A stretch of 64,000 bases of DNA from Mangrovimonas spongiae (GTDB lineage: Bacteria > Bacteroidota > Bacteroidia > Flavobacteriales > Flavobacteriaceae). Each line of letters begins with the position of its first letter. Positions within the stretch are counted from its first letter, which is position 1. The DNA lies in assembly GCF_003944795.1 (NCBI RefSeq), contig NZ_RWBG01000004.1, positions 1-64,000 on the forward strand, read 5' to 3'. Both the position numbers and the translations under genes were made by a program. Below, piece after piece: positions 27,329 through 36,725 of this stretch. The notes under the pieces are model-generated. The model was not told the origin of the DNA and searched no databases. It worked only from the letters and a program-made list of their open reading frames with translations.

Positions 27329-29941
27329 ATGAAATCCCAAGACATACGATCTAAATTTTTAACTTTTTTTGAAGATAAAAAACACCTCATTGTGCCTTCT
27401 GCACCAATGGTAACTAAGGATGATCCAACGTTAATGTTCATTAATTCGGGGATGGCTCCTTTTAAAGAATATTTTTTAGGAAACGCCAAACCTAAAAGTA
27501 GCCGTATTACCGATAGCCAAAAATGTTTACGTGTTTCTGGAAAGCATAACGATCTGGAAGAAGTAGGCTATGATACCTATCATCATACGTTGTTTGAAAT
27601 GTTAGGGAATTGGAGTTTTGGCGATTACTTTAAAAAAGAAGCCATTGATTGGGCTTGGGAATTATTAACCAAAGTTTTTAAAATCAATAAAGACATACTT
27701 TATGTCACTGTTTTTGAAGGTGACGAGTCAGAAGGTATCCCAATGGATCAAGAAGCATACGATTTTTGGAAAGCTATTGTTCCCGAAGACCGTATTTTAA
27801 TGGGGAATAAAAAAGATAACTTCTGGGAAATGGGCGATCAAGGCCCTTGTGGACCTTGTAGCGAAATTCACGTAGATATCCGTTCAGACGAAGAAAAAGC
27901 ACAAGTTCCAGGAAAAGATTTGGTGAACCAAGATCATCCACAAGTCGTGGAAATATGGAATTTGGTATTTATGCAATACAATCGTAAAGCCAATGGTTCT
28001 TTAGAAAATTTACCAAACAAACATATAGATACCGGAATGGGCTTTGAGCGTTTGTGTATGGTATTGCAAGGTGTACAAAGTAATTACGATACCGATGTAT
28101 TTACACCGTTAATTTGCGAAATAGAAACTATAACCAATAGTAATTATGGTAAAGAGGATGAGGTTGATGTTGCCATTCGTGTGGTTTCAGATCATGTTCG
28201 TGCTGTGGCCTTTTCAATAGCCGATGGGCAGTTGCCAAGTAACGCAGGTGCTGGTTATGTGATTCGTCGTATTTTACGTCGTGCCATTCGCTACGGATTT
28301 ACCTTTTTAAATCAAAAAGAGCCCTTTATTTTTAAGTTAGTAGAAACTTTATCTGCCCAAATGGGTAAAGCATTTCCAGAACTTAAAAGTCAAAAAACAC
28401 TTATCGAAAATGTGATTAAAGAAGAAGAACAATCTTTTTTAAGAACTTTAGATCAAGGGTTATTACTCTTAGATCGCGTTATGGAAGATACCAAAACAGA
28501 TACCATTGCAGGAACAAAAGCTTTTGAACTTTACGACACGTATGGATTTCCTCTAGATTTAACCCAATTAATAGCCCGCGAAAAAGGTTACACTATAGAT
28601 GTTGAAGGGTTTGATGCGGAAATGAAAAAGCAAAAAGAACGTTCGCGTCAAGCATCGGCTTCAGAAACGTCTGATTGGGTAGTTTTAAAAGAAGACGATG
28701 TTGAAGAGTTTGTAGGATATGATAGGTTGAAAGTAGACGTTCGTATTACACGATACAGAAAAGTAACCACTAAAAAAGATGGCGAAATGTATCAATTAGT
28801 GTTTAATATGACGCCGTTTTACCCCGAAGGTGGTGGGCAAATAGGCGATAAAGGTCATTTAGAAAGTGCTAATGGCGATGTGGTTTATATTTTAGATACA
28901 AAAAAAGAAAACAACGTTATTATTCATTTTACTAAAAACCTTCCAAAGCATTTAACCGATACGTTTAAGGCGGTAGTAAATGAAGAATCAAGGCATTTAA
29001 CGGCTTGTAATCATACGGCGACACATTTGTTGCATCAAGCTCTTAGAAATGTGTTAGGTGCACACGTAGAGCAAAAAGGATCGTTAGTAAAAGCTAAAGG
29101 ATTGCGTTTTGACTTTTCACACTTCTCAAAAGTTGATAAAGATCAATTACAACAAATTGAAGATTTTGTTAATGCTAGAATTCGAGAGAATATTCCTTTA
29201 GAAGAAAAACGTAATATTCCAATGCAAGAAGCTATAGATGCTGGAGCAATTGCACTTTTTGGTGAAAAGTATGGCGATAGCGTGCGTGCCATAAAATTCG
29301 GGAATTCCATTGAGCTTTGTGGTGGAACCCACGTTAAGGAAACAGGGAAAATATGGTATTTTAAAATCACCTCAGAAGGTGCTGTGGCTTCAGGAATTAG
29401 AAGAATAGAAGCCATAACAAACGAGGAAGTAGGCGATTATTTTATTAGTATAGATAACGATTATCAAGCTTTAAAAGATTTACTTAAAAATCCTAAAAAT
29501 CCTGTCGATGCCGTAAAAAGCATGCAAGATGAAAATGCTACTTTAAAAAAGGAAATAGAAGGTTTGCTAAAAGACAAAGCTAAAAACCTTAAAGGAGATT
29601 TAAAAAATGAATTAGCTGAGGTGAATGGATTACAATTTCTGGCTAAGCAAGTCGATTTGGATTCGGCTAGTATAAAAGATATTTGTTTTGAGTTAGGAAG
29701 TCAGTTTGATAACCTGTTTTTGCTGTTTGGGTCTAACCAAAATGGTAAAGCTATTTTAACCTGCTATATCTCTAAAAAAGTGGTTGCCGAAAGAGAATTA
29801 AATGCAGGGCAAATTGTACGTGAATTAGGAAAGTATATTCAAGGCGGTGGTGGCGGACAACCATTTTTTGCTACTGCTGGTGGAAAAAATACCGATGGTA
29901 TAAAAGACGCTTTAAATGCTGTAAAAGCGTATGTGGAATAA
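27329..29941 (+). CDS. alaS: Alanine-tRNA ligase
   Basis: This 870-residue protein starts at ATG 27329; a longer frame adds 17 residues without support. The N-terminal class II catalytic domain holds [12 protein letters not shown] and GMGFERL. The editing domain holds the zinc-type motifs [11 protein letters not shown] and [10 protein letters not shown], and the C-terminal region ends with the glycine-rich [14 protein letters not shown]. It charges tRNA-Ala and clears mischarged Ser and Gly. Length is normal. Its stop codon overlaps the ATG of the GSCFA gene. Confidence 0.97.
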   Translation: MKSQDIRSKFLTFFEDKKHLIVPSAPMVTKDDPTLMFINSGMAPFKEYFLGNAKPKSSRITDSQKCLRVSGKHNDLEEVGYDTYHHTLFEMLGNWSFGDYFKKEAIDWAWELLTKVFKINKDILYVTVFEGDESEGIPMDQEAYDFWKAIVPEDRILMGNKKDNFWEMGDQGPCGPCSEIHVDIRSDEEKAQVPGKDLVNQDHPQVVEIWNLVFMQYNRKANGSLENLPNKHIDTGMGFERLCMVLQGVQSNYDTDVFTPLICEIETITNSNYGKEDEVDVAIRVVSDHVRAVAFSIADGQLPSNAGAGYVIRRILRRAIRYGFTFLNQKEPFIFKLVETLSAQMGKAFPELKSQKTLIENVIKEEEQSFLRTLDQGLLLLDRVMEDTKTDTIAGTKAFELYDTYGFPLDLTQLIAREKGYTIDVEGFDAEMKKQKERSRQASASETSDWVVLKEDDVEEFVGYDRLKVDVRITRYRKVTTKKDGEMYQLVFNMTPFYPEGGGQIGDKGHLESANGDVVYILDTKKENNVIIHFTKNLPKHLTDTFKAVVNEESRHLTACNHTATHLLHQALRNVLGAHVEQKGSLVKAKGLRFDFSHFSKVDKDQLQQIEDFVNARIRENIPLEEKRNIPMQEAIDAGAIALFGEKYGDSVRAIKFGNSIELCGGTHVKETGKIWYFKITSEGAVASGIRRIEAITNEEVGDYFISIDNDYQALKDLLKNPKNPVDAVKSMQDENATLKKEIEGLLKDKAKNLKGDLKNELAEVNGLQFLAKQVDLDSASIKDICFELGSQFDNLFLLFGSNQNGKAILTCYISKKVVAERELNAGQIVRELGKYIQGGGGGQPFFATAGGKNTDGIKDALNAVKAYVE

Positions 29942-30888
29942 TGGATTTTAGAACACAAATACCCATACAAAAGCAGCAACATAATCTTGTAGATTATCAT
30001 TCCAAAGTATTGCTTTTAGGGTCGTGTTTTGTTGAAAATATAGGAGATAAACTCTCGTATTATAAATTTCAAACACTTCAAAATCCGTTTGGTGTTTTGT
30101 TTCATCCATTGGCTATCGAAACCTTAATAACTAATGCTATTAACGACAAAGAGTTTACAGAAGACGATGTTTTTTTACATAATGAGTTATGGCATTATTT
30201 TGGCGCAAATTCCAAATTAAGTTCACCATCAAAAGAAGAATTATTACAGAAATTAAATCAGCAAACAGTAACAACTAAACAATGGTTAAATTCAGCGTCT
30301 CATATTGTTATTACTTTAGGAACAGCTTGGGTTTATAGGTATATTGAAAAGGATACTATTGTGGCTAATTGTCATAAAGTTCCGCAAAAGCGCTTTCAAA
30401 AAGAACTGTTATCTGTTGATGCTATTGTCCAATCTTTGGAGGCCATTTTAGTATTGATAAATGAATACAACCCTAAAACTCAAGTGGTTTTTACGGTCTC
30501 GCCCATAAGACATTTAAAAGATGGTTTTGTGGAAAACACGCAAAGTAAAGCACATTTAATTTCAGCCATTCATCAAGTAGTAAATAAAAGGCAAAATTAT
30601 TATTTTCCTTCTTACGAGATAATGATGGACGAACTCCGTGATTACCGATTTTATGCCAAGGATATGCTACATCCTAACGAAACAGCAATCGATTATATTT
30701 GGGAGCGGTTTCAAAACATTTGGATTGCAGATGACGCTTTGCCTACAATGAAAACAATTAATGAAATTCAGAAAGGGTTGCAGCACAAACCTTTCAATTC
30801 AACATCTGAAGCACATCAGGTGTTTCTAGATAAGCTAGAACTTAAAAAAAGTGCCATTTTAGAAGCTTTCCCGCATATCGTATTTTAA
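29941..30888 (+). CDS. GSCFA-domain protein
   Basis: This 315-residue protein has the family signature LLLGSCFVENIG near residue 25 and a second conserved block, HNELWHYFGANS, with RFYAKDMLHPNETAIDYIW later. GSCFA proteins belong to the SGNH-like hydrolase group, and Ser/His residues in these blocks fit that. Its ATG overlaps the alaS stop by one base (TAATG). The substrate is unknown; a role in carbohydrate or lipid ester handling is possible. Confidence 0.88.
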   Translation: MDFRTQIPIQKQQHNLVDYHSKVLLLGSCFVENIGDKLSYYKFQTLQNPFGVLFHPLAIETLITNAINDKEFTEDDVFLHNELWHYFGANSKLSSPSKEELLQKLNQQTVTTKQWLNSASHIVITLGTAWVYRYIEKDTIVANCHKVPQKRFQKELLSVDAIVQSLEAILVLINEYNPKTQVVFTVSPIRHLKDGFVENTQSKAHLISAIHQVVNKRQNYYFPSYEIMMDELRDYRFYAKDMLHPNETAIDYIWERFQNIWIADDALPTMKTINEIQKGLQHKPFNSTSEAHQVFLDKLELKKSAILEAFPHIVF

Positions 30889-30890
30889 AT

Positions 30891-30908
30891 ATACGGCATT
30901 TGTCGTAT
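30891..30908. promoter_or_regulatory. ATACGGCA...CGTAT element
   Basis: This 18-base imperfect palindrome shares ATACGGCA and CGTAT with the element at 34230-34247 and lies 60 bases before the lipoprotein gene at 30968. It may be an operator for a NarL-type regulator. Support is only the similarity. Confidence 0.3.
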
Positions 30909-30967
30909 TGATTTCAGTCTCATATTGTTACAATTTTGGAGTGTTATTAACCAAAACACATTCAACA

Positions 30968-31489
30968 ATGAGAATTTTAAAAAACGTAATGTTATTATTA
31001 ACAGTTGTTACTTTTGTAACCTTTACAGCTTGTTCAAGCGATGATGATGGAGGTGATCCGGGTAGTGTTGGGGCAGCTTCTGGAACTATTTCTGCAAAAA
31101 TTGATGGTAGTAATTTTACTTCATTAGAAATGACTTCTTTTGCCAATAAAGCATCGGGTGGAGGACAAACTACTCTAGTGTTGCAAGGAAACACCCAAGA
31201 TCAAGCTATAAATATGACTATAAATGGTTATGAAGGTGAAGGAACTTATGAGTTGTCAGACTCCAATGTTTTTATTATAGCATCTTACATCGAGCCAGAT
31301 ATTAGTAACCCAGCAAATACGCAAACATGGTCTGCGCCTTATCAAGATTCTGGTGTTGCTGGTGAAATTAAAATAAGCGAGGAAACCGATTCGAAAGTTA
31401 AAGGAACTTTTAGCTTTACAGCAAAAAATTCAAATGATGGTTCAACGAAAGTAATATCAGAAGGATCATTTAACCTTAACAAACAATAA
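30968..31489 (+). CDS. Lipoprotein, DUF6252-like
   Basis: This 173-residue protein starts at ATG 30968. A lipoprotein signal ends TFTACSSDDDGG, with the acidic residues after Cys that often mark surface lipoproteins in Bacteroidota. The mature part is a compact beta domain with SGTISAKIDGSNFTS and NMTINGYEGEGTYEL. It resembles DUF6252-type proteins, but I am not certain. It is a single gene flanked by a palindrome upstream and a terminator downstream. Confidence 0.7.
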   Translation: MRILKNVMLLLTVVTFVTFTACSSDDDGGDPGSVGAASGTISAKIDGSNFTSLEMTSFANKASGGGQTTLVLQGNTQDQAINMTINGYEGEGTYELSDSNVFIIASYIEPDISNPANTQTWSAPYQDSGVAGEIKISEETDSKVKGTFSFTAKNSNDGSTKVISEGSFNLNKQ

Positions 31490-31551
31490 GGTTAAGACAT
31501 GTTTTTAAAATCTTGACAATGTTACCTTGTTGTTGAGGTCTGTTTAGATTG

Positions 31552-31591
31552 AGCGTAATCCCATAATTGTAAATTACGCTTAATCTTTTTT
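31552..31591 (+). terminator. Intrinsic terminator of the lipoprotein gene
   Basis: AGCGTAAT at 31552-31559 pairs with ATTACGCT at 31573-31580, followed after TAATC by six T. It lies about 63 bases after the stop. Confidence 0.72.
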
Positions 31592-31671
31592 AAAAAGCAT
31601 TTTATCGATTTTTTAATTTAGATAGCTTAGTTTGTTGTATATTTAATATGCTATTAGTCAACTTTTTAGAA

Positions 31672-31715
31672 AACACCAGTTCTAAGCTTTTTTAGTTTGT
31701 AATTGGTGTTTTTTT
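31672..31715 (+). terminator. Hairpin with T-tract upstream of the kinase-like gene
   Basis: AACACCA at 31672-31678 pairs with TGGTGTT at 31704-31710 and is followed by T. No gene ends just before it, because the lipoprotein gene already has a terminator. It may end a short RNA or act as an attenuator for the gene at 31730. Confidence 0.5.
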
Positions 31716-31729
31716 ATGGTCATACGTTT

Positions 31730-32302
31730 ATGAAACTCTTTCTGTTTTTTGTTGTTTGTTTTCTTTTTCAATCTAGTTTAATAAATAGTGATATCTATAA
31801 ATTAAATAGTACAACATTTTTTTATGAGATTAATAATAATCAAGAGGGTTTAGAGAAAACTGATTTACTAGGAAAAGAAAAACAAATACTTATTCATAGA
31901 GTAGAATTAGCAAAACAAAAACGCCATACAGAGTATAAAAAGTTTATACTTTATACTGTTTTGTTGGGAATAGTTGTTTTAAGTTTAATGGGGCATTTGT
32001 TATACAATTTACAACAACAAAAAAAGAAGCACCTTAGACTAAGTAATAAACTTAAAGAAACTCTTAAGAGCTTAGAAATACAAAATAAGTTTCAAGAGCA
32101 GCATTTAAAACTTTCAAAAGAACTGTATGCTAATGTTGAAACAAATCTTTCTTGCATTATATCATCTATTGAGAGCTTAAAGTACGAGTTTAGTATTCAG
32201 GATAATACGCTTCTTAAGCAATTGAATAATATTCATCTTTTTACAGATAAAACCATGAAAGAGTTACAAAATACTATTGTTACTATGAATAAGGAGGGAT
32301 AA
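31730..32302 (+). CDS. Kinase-like protein with no phospho-acceptor His and no ATPase domain
   Basis: This 190-residue protein (start ATG 31730) has a signal peptide (1-18), a short periplasmic part, one membrane segment (about 72-95) and a cytoplasmic helix pair. From residue about 100 to its end it aligns without gaps to the dimerisation domain of the kinase at 32414-34228: QNKFQEQHLKLSKELYANVE corresponds to QNRLQEQRLQISRDLHDNIG. Tyr133 replaces His417, Ala replaces the next Asp, and the protein stops right after TMNKEG where the kinase goes on to its ATPase domain. TPR repeats are also missing. It is either a decayed kinase or a non-catalytic partner; the intact frame favours the second. 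Confidence 0.75.
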   Translation: MKLFLFFVVCFLFQSSLINSDIYKLNSTTFFYEINNNQEGLEKTDLLGKEKQILIHRVELAKQKRHTEYKKFILYTVLLGIVVLSLMGHLLYNLQQQKKKHLRLSNKLKETLKSLEIQNKFQEQHLKLSKELYANVETNLSCIISSIESLKYEFSIQDNTLLKQLNNIHLFTDKTMKELQNTIVTMNKEG

Positions 32303-32413
32303 CCTTGTAACGAAAGTATTTGAGGCTACTTTTACAGGGATATTAAGAGAGTAAATGAGCGTTATATTCTAAATTAATATCTAAATTTAACAAGGCTAAT
32401 TAATCCAATTCAC

Positions 32414-34228
32414 ATGAAATCATTTTTGTTTTTAGTGTGTTGTGTCTTATCCACATTTAAGGGAGTTTCTCAGCATAGCACATACATAGATAGTATTCAG
32501 AAATCTATTAAAACATTATCAAAACAAGAACAATTACAACACATAACAGCAATTCCTTACGATAAATATGTAGGTAATGTTAAAGCATCGGAAGCGATGT
32601 TTTTAAAAGCTATAGATCTTGCTTTAAGAGCCAACGATAGCATGTCGTTAAGTGATGTGTATTTTAAGTTAGGGCAAATTTATGCTTACAAAGAGCAATT
32701 GGAAAAACGAACAGATTATGTGCTAAAATCTATTAAAATATACGAGTTATTAGGAGAGCATGTAAAAGCAGGGGTTTCTTATGGGCAATTAGGGTATAAC
32801 CTAAAATATGGCGATATGGATAATGCCCTTCGCTATATGCGAAAAGGTATTAAATTGTTAGAACAAAACCATAACAAAACAAAGATAGATCCACTATATG
32901 ATAACTATGGCATTATGCTTACCATAAATAAAAAGTACGATAGTGCATTGTATTATACCCAAAAGTCTTTAAAGCTAAAAAAAGTATTGCAAGATAGTGT
33001 TGGGATGGGGTTTGGGTATGCTAATGTAGCAACAGTATATGCCGAAATAAATAAATTTAATCTAGCTAAACAATACATAGATAGTTCTACAGCCATAAGA
33101 ACCAAAATAAAAGATAACTATGGAATTGCCGTAAACTATACTCATTTAGCCGATGTTCTCTATAAGCAAAACCTTTTTGAAGAAGCCATAAAAAACTATC
33201 AAACAAGTGCTGCCTTGGCAAAAAAAGGTGGTTATAAAAGACTAGAGCGGTATTGTTATGAAACAATTTCTAAAGCCTATGTGGCATTAAATAATTACAA
33301 GGAGGCTTATTTTTTTGCAAATAAATATCAAGTGCTTAAAGACAGTGTTTTAAATGTTGAAACCAATAATAAAGTAGAACAGTTAAAAATTGAATTTGAA
33401 ACCGAAAAAAAAGAAAAAGAAATCCTATCGCAACGTGCCGATTTAGCCGAAAAAGAACTCGATTTAAGTCAAAAAAACAATTACATATTAATTTTAGTTG
33501 CTTTAGCTATAGTTTTAGTGTTGTTAGGATATTTTGTTTACAGTCAACAAAAAATTAAGAATAAACAATTAATTCGCGAAAACCAGTTAAAAGATGCTCT
33601 AACAAAAATTGAAACCCAAAATCGGCTACAAGAACAGCGTTTACAAATATCTCGCGATTTACACGACAATATTGGTGCACAATTAACCTTTATAATTTCA
33701 TCTTTAGATAATATAAAATACGGCTTTAAACTTCCGGAAAACTTAGATAGTAAACTTAAAAATATAAGTGCTTTTACATCAGCAACTATATACGAGTTAC
33801 GCGATACTATTTGGGCTATGAATAAAAATGCCATTTCGTTAGAAGATTTACAATCTCGTATTTCAAACTTTATAGATAAAGCTCATATAGCTTCAGAAGG
33901 TATTACATTTAATTTTGAAAATGATAAAAGCATTAACGATAATATAGAATTCACTTCGGTAAACGGAATGAATATTTACCGTATTATTCAAGAAGCTGTA
34001 AACAATGCAATTAAATATGCTCAGGCAACTATAATTTCAGTAAAAGTTAGTCAGATTAATAACAAACTACAAGTAGAAATTACAGATAACGGTAAGGGAT
34101 TTAACAAAGCGCAAGCAACCCTGGGAAATGGCCTTAACAACATGAAAAAACGCGCACAAGAAATAGATGGTGAATTAACAATTGTTTCTAAAGAAGAAAT
34201 AGGAACAACAATTAAACTGTTACTTTAA
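32414..34228 (+). CDS. TPR-containing sensor histidine kinase
   Basis: This 604-residue sensor has a signal peptide (1-20), TPR repeats (about 60-310), a coiled coil, one membrane segment (about 357-376), a HisKA_3 dimerisation domain with phospho-acceptor His417 in RDLHDNIGAQLTF, and a HATPase domain. The N box is EAVNNAIKYAQ and the G boxes are DNGKGF and LGNGLNNMKKR. It pairs with the LuxR-type regulator 61 bases downstream. The short kinase-like gene upstream shares its dimerisation helices. The TPR part probably binds a periplasmic protein or peptide signal. Confidence 0.92.
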   Translation: MKSFLFLVCCVLSTFKGVSQHSTYIDSIQKSIKTLSKQEQLQHITAIPYDKYVGNVKASEAMFLKAIDLALRANDSMSLSDVYFKLGQIYAYKEQLEKRTDYVLKSIKIYELLGEHVKAGVSYGQLGYNLKYGDMDNALRYMRKGIKLLEQNHNKTKIDPLYDNYGIMLTINKKYDSALYYTQKSLKLKKVLQDSVGMGFGYANVATVYAEINKFNLAKQYIDSSTAIRTKIKDNYGIAVNYTHLADVLYKQNLFEEAIKNYQTSAALAKKGGYKRLERYCYETISKAYVALNNYKEAYFFANKYQVLKDSVLNVETNNKVEQLKIEFETEKKEKEILSQRADLAEKELDLSQKNNYILILVALAIVLVLLGYFVYSQQKIKNKQLIRENQLKDALTKIETQNRLQEQRLQISRDLHDNIGAQLTFIISSLDNIKYGFKLPENLDSKLKNISAFTSATIYELRDTIWAMNKNAISLEDLQSRISNFIDKAHIASEGITFNFENDKSINDNIEFTSVNGMNIYRIIQEAVNNAIKYAQATIISVKVSQINNKLQVEITDNGKGFNKAQATLGNGLNNMKKRAQEIDGELTIVSKEEIGTTIKLLL

Positions 34229-34229
34229 A

Positions 34230-34247
34230 ATACGGCAAACTCCGTAT
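34230..34247. promoter_or_regulatory. ATACGG-N6-CCGTAT palindrome between kinase and regulator
   Basis: This perfect six-base inverted repeat around caaact starts two bases after the kinase stop codon. It resembles TTACGG-aaac-CCGTAA at 5878-5893 beside the other two-component pair. It may be an autoregulatory site or an mRNA hairpin that sets kinase/regulator ratio. Confidence 0.45.
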
Positions 34248-34289
34248 ATGAAAAACACCTTGAGTTTATTAATTTCATAAAAAAACACC

Positions 34290-34940
34290 ATGACCATTAA
34301 AATAGCCATTGTAGACGATAATACCTTTTTAATTAATACGGTAAAAGAAAAACTTTCTTTTTTCGAAGATTTAACATTTAAATTTTCAGCGTTAAATGGC
34401 TCAGAGTTGCTAACAAAGCTAGAAGAAAATCAACACATAAATTTAATATTAATGGATATAGAAATGCCTGTTTTAAACGGCATTGAAACTACCGAGGTTG
34501 TCAAAAAAAAATACCCGCACATTAAAATTATTATGCTTACTGTTTTTGATAATGATGAAAATATATTTAAAGCTATAAAAGCAGGAGCCGATGGGTATTT
34601 ACTTAAAGAAGTTAATGCTAAAGAACTTCACGATGGCATTGTAGAGACTCTTAATGGCGGCGCAGCGATGAACCCATCAATAGCCTTAAAAACATTAAAA
34701 TTATTACGAAATCCAATTAATGTTGATAATCCAAAAGACAAAGAAGATATTAAATTAACTAACCGAGAAACCGATGTGCTAGAGCATTTAAGTAAAGGGT
34801 TAAATTATCACCAAATAGCCGAAAACCTTATTATATCGCCAGGAACCGTTAGGAAACACATAGAAAATATTTATAAAAAACTACAAGTTCATAACAAACT
34901 AGAAGCTGTAGAAAAAGCCAAACAAAATAAACTCATTTAA
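34290..34940 (+). CDS. LuxR/NarL-type response regulator
   Basis: This 216-residue regulator has a receiver domain with acidic pair D9-D10, phospho-acceptor Asp56 in LILMDIEMP, the conserved Thr in MLTVFD and Lys in YLLKEV. The C-terminal LuxR HTH (about 150-210) is textbook: LTNRETDVLEHLSKGLNYHQ with TVRKHIENIYKKL. It is the partner of the kinase at 32414-34228. A strong hairpin terminator follows at 35019. Target genes are unknown. Confidence 0.94.
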   Translation: MTIKIAIVDDNTFLINTVKEKLSFFEDLTFKFSALNGSELLTKLEENQHINLILMDIEMPVLNGIETTEVVKKKYPHIKIIMLTVFDNDENIFKAIKAGADGYLLKEVNAKELHDGIVETLNGGAAMNPSIALKTLKLLRNPINVDNPKDKEDIKLTNRETDVLEHLSKGLNYHQIAENLIISPGTVRKHIENIYKKLQVHNKLEAVEKAKQNKLI

Positions 34941-35018
34941 CCATTATTTAAAGTTAAGGTAATTGCAAGTTTTGTAAGAGGTTTTATTTTCGTAATGCTA
35001 TTATTTTAAAAAGGATTC

Positions 35019-35061
35019 AAGCATTGGTTAGGCTTCAACGTCGAAGCAACCGATGCTTTTT
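35019..35061 (+). terminator. Strong hairpin terminator
   Basis: AAGCATTGGTT pairs with AACCGATGCTT (10 pairs and one wobble). An inner stem GCTTC-GAAGC extends it, and TTTTTG follows. It ends the two-component operon and excludes a start at 35024 for the next gene. Confidence 0.82.
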
Positions 35062-35074
35062 GTATTTTAGGGCT

Positions 35075-35689
35075 ATGAGAAAAATTCTATTTGGCGTTGT
35101 TATAACATTAATCATCCTTTTTACCTTTAAGTATTGCGACAATAAAAAAGATGAAAAACACCAGTTGCTTGAAAATTCAGCTTTAATACAAGAGCAAATA
35201 AAAAACGTAGGGAAGCTAGTCGTAACCGAAGGTCATTTTAGTCAAGTATTCAATTACAAAAACTCAAAAACCTACTTTGGTGATTGGTTAAATGCCGAAA
35301 AAAAAGCGCTTGTCGTAGTTAATGCCGATGTTTCTATAATGTACGATTTAAGTCTGTTGGAGTATAAGCTAGATGAAGCTACAAAAACTCTGGAAATCAC
35401 GTATATTCCCAAAGAGGAAATAAAAATCCATCCCGATTTGGAATATTACGATGTGCAAGCCGATTTTTTTAATCAATTTGAAGCTGAAGATCACAACAAA
35501 ATTAGAGCACAAGTAAAACAATCGTTGCTTCAAAAAATAGAGCAATCCGACTTAAAATCCAATGCTCAAAACCGATTGATTAGCGAGTTGTCCAAATTCT
35601 ATATTTTAACCAATTCACTAGGGTGGACGTTAAAGTATAACAATAGCACTATTGCCAATCAGCAGGGTTTTCAAGACGTAAAATTATAA
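35075..35689 (+). CDS. DUF4230 domain protein
   Basis: This 204-residue protein starts at ATG 35075, just after the terminator. It has an N-terminal membrane anchor (about 5-22) and a DUF4230 domain with VTEGHFSQVFNYKNS and ILTNSLGWTLKY. The upstream sequence TATTTTAG-ggct-ATG resembles a promoter with almost no leader. It overlaps the convergent rhodanese gene by six bases at the 3' end. Function is unknown. Confidence 0.85.
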   Translation: MRKILFGVVITLIILFTFKYCDNKKDEKHQLLENSALIQEQIKNVGKLVVTEGHFSQVFNYKNSKTYFGDWLNAEKKALVVVNADVSIMYDLSLLEYKLDEATKTLEITYIPKEEIKIHPDLEYYDVQADFFNQFEAEDHNKIRAQVKQSLLQKIEQSDLKSNAQNRLISELSKFYILTNSLGWTLKYNNSTIANQQGFQDVKL

Positions 35690-35989
35690 TTTGCTTTCTA
35701 GGCTTTTCCAACCACCACCATTAATAGCATCCAGATTATTAAGGTTTAAAAATTTGGCAGCTTTTGTAGAACGCACACCGCTAGCGCAACACACAATTAA
35801 GGGTTTGTTTAATGTCTTAAGCTCATCAACACGATTGTTTAACTCATTTAAAGGAATGTGCTTCGAGCCGTCAATATGGCCGTTATTGTATTCTTGTAGT
35901 GTGCGTACATCCAAAATAACAGCACCATTGTCTAGATATGTTTTAATTTTTTTGTCTCTATTACCGAATAAAAATGATAAAAAGCCCAT
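35684..35989 (-). CDS. Rhodanese-like sulfurtransferase
   Basis: This 101-residue single-domain rhodanese has the substrate-loop cysteine in IVCCASGVRSTKAA and the CH2A-type motif VILDVRTLQEYNNGHIDGS. It transfers sulfane sulfur in the cytoplasm. It is convergent with the DUF4230 gene and divergent from the TetR gene. Length is normal for this class. Confidence 0.93.
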   Translation of the reverse strand: MGFLSFLFGNRDKKIKTYLDNGAVILDVRTLQEYNNGHIDGSKHIPLNELNNRVDELKTLNKPLIVCCASGVRSTKAAKFLNLNNLDAINGGGWKSLESKL

Positions 35990-36030
35990 AGTTTTACTTT
36001 TTGTATAAATTTACACTTAAATAATAACAA

Positions 36031-36615
36031 TTGAATTTGAAACCCCCAACTCGTAAAGACGAAATAATAAAAACAGCAGCCAAATTATTCAAGGAAAAAG
36101 GCTACAGTGCTGTAACAATGCGTGACTTGGCATCAGAAATGGGAATTAAAGCGGCAAGTTTATACAATCACATCAAGTCAAAGCAGGAAATTTTAAAGGA
36201 AATTATCATTTCCTTGGCTGAAGAATTTACCAAAGGTCTGCAAGATATTCAAAAATCTAACCTCTCAAATATTGAAAAACTTCAAGAAATTGTAAAACTA
36301 CACGTTAGTATAACGTCGCAAAATACATACGGAATGGCATCTTTAAATAACGACTGGATGCATCTTGAAGACAATCGCGATTACTATTTAAAGTTACGCT
36401 ATAATTACGAAAACGAGTTTAGAAATATTATTGTTAAAGGTATAAAAAACAACGAAATTATTTCTGAAAACGAAGATGTCATGCTCTTTTCAATCCTGTC
36501 AACACTTCGGTCACTTTATCTATGGATTCCTAAAAAAGAAGACTTAGATCCAGAAGAACTTTCACGCCAATTAAGCCAAGTGCTTATTAATGGTATTAAC
36601 AAAAAAATCAATTAA
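36031..36615 (+). CDS. TetR-family regulator, probable repressor of the paa operon
   Basis: This 194-residue protein has a TetR N-terminal HTH (about 8-55, with TAAKLFKEKGYSAVTMRDLA in short form) and a helical ligand domain. No ATG fits: an in-frame stop lies at 36025 and the frame opens with TTG at 36031 or 36037, so it uses a TTG start. It lies directly before the paa operon, and the palindrome at 36637-36656 sits at the predicted start of the paa transcript. By analogy with PaaR and FadR-type TetR proteins, an acyl-CoA such as phenylacetyl-CoA could be the inducer; this is inference. Confidence 0.87.
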   Translation: MNLKPPTRKDEIIKTAAKLFKEKGYSAVTMRDLASEMGIKAASLYNHIKSKQEILKEIIISLAEEFTKGLQDIQKSNLSNIEKLQEIVKLHVSITSQNTYGMASLNNDWMHLEDNRDYYLKLRYNYENEFRNIIVKGIKNNEIISENEDVMLFSILSTLRSLYLWIPKKEDLDPEELSRQLSQVLINGINKKIN

Positions 36616-36622
36616 TTTTTTG

Positions 36623-36630
36623 TAAATTTG
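36623..36630 (+). promoter_or_regulatory. TAnnTTTG promoter motif of the paa operon
   Basis: TAAATTTG matches the -7 element and lies eight bases after the TetR stop. Transcription would start near 36636, at the edge of the TetR-type palindrome, and leave a leader of about 90 bases before paaE. Confidence 0.5.
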
Positions 36631-36636
36631 TCAAGC

Positions 36637-36656
36637 AAACTAACAAGTGTTAGTTT
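36637..36656. promoter_or_regulatory. TetR-type operator before paaE
   Basis: AAACTAACA-ag-TGTTAGTTT is a perfect 9+9 palindrome with a two-base centre. It lies between the tetR gene and paaE, at the predicted transcription start. A close relative with the same spacing occurs at 49607-49624. The loop is too short for a good terminator, although T follow. Confidence 0.6.
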
Positions 36657-36725
36657 TTTTGTTGATTGAAAGCGCAAACGTTTTCGGTTGAAAAAATAAG
36701 TATATACAAGAGATTATAACTGTTA

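Noticed and set aside
35024-35074. Longer start for the DUF4230 gene
   Set aside because: The added residues would be translated from the strong terminator hairpin at 35019-35061.
36637-36660. Terminator of the TetR gene
   Set aside because: The two-base centre is too tight for a good hairpin, and the palindrome lies at the predicted paa start with a sister site at 49607; operator is favoured.
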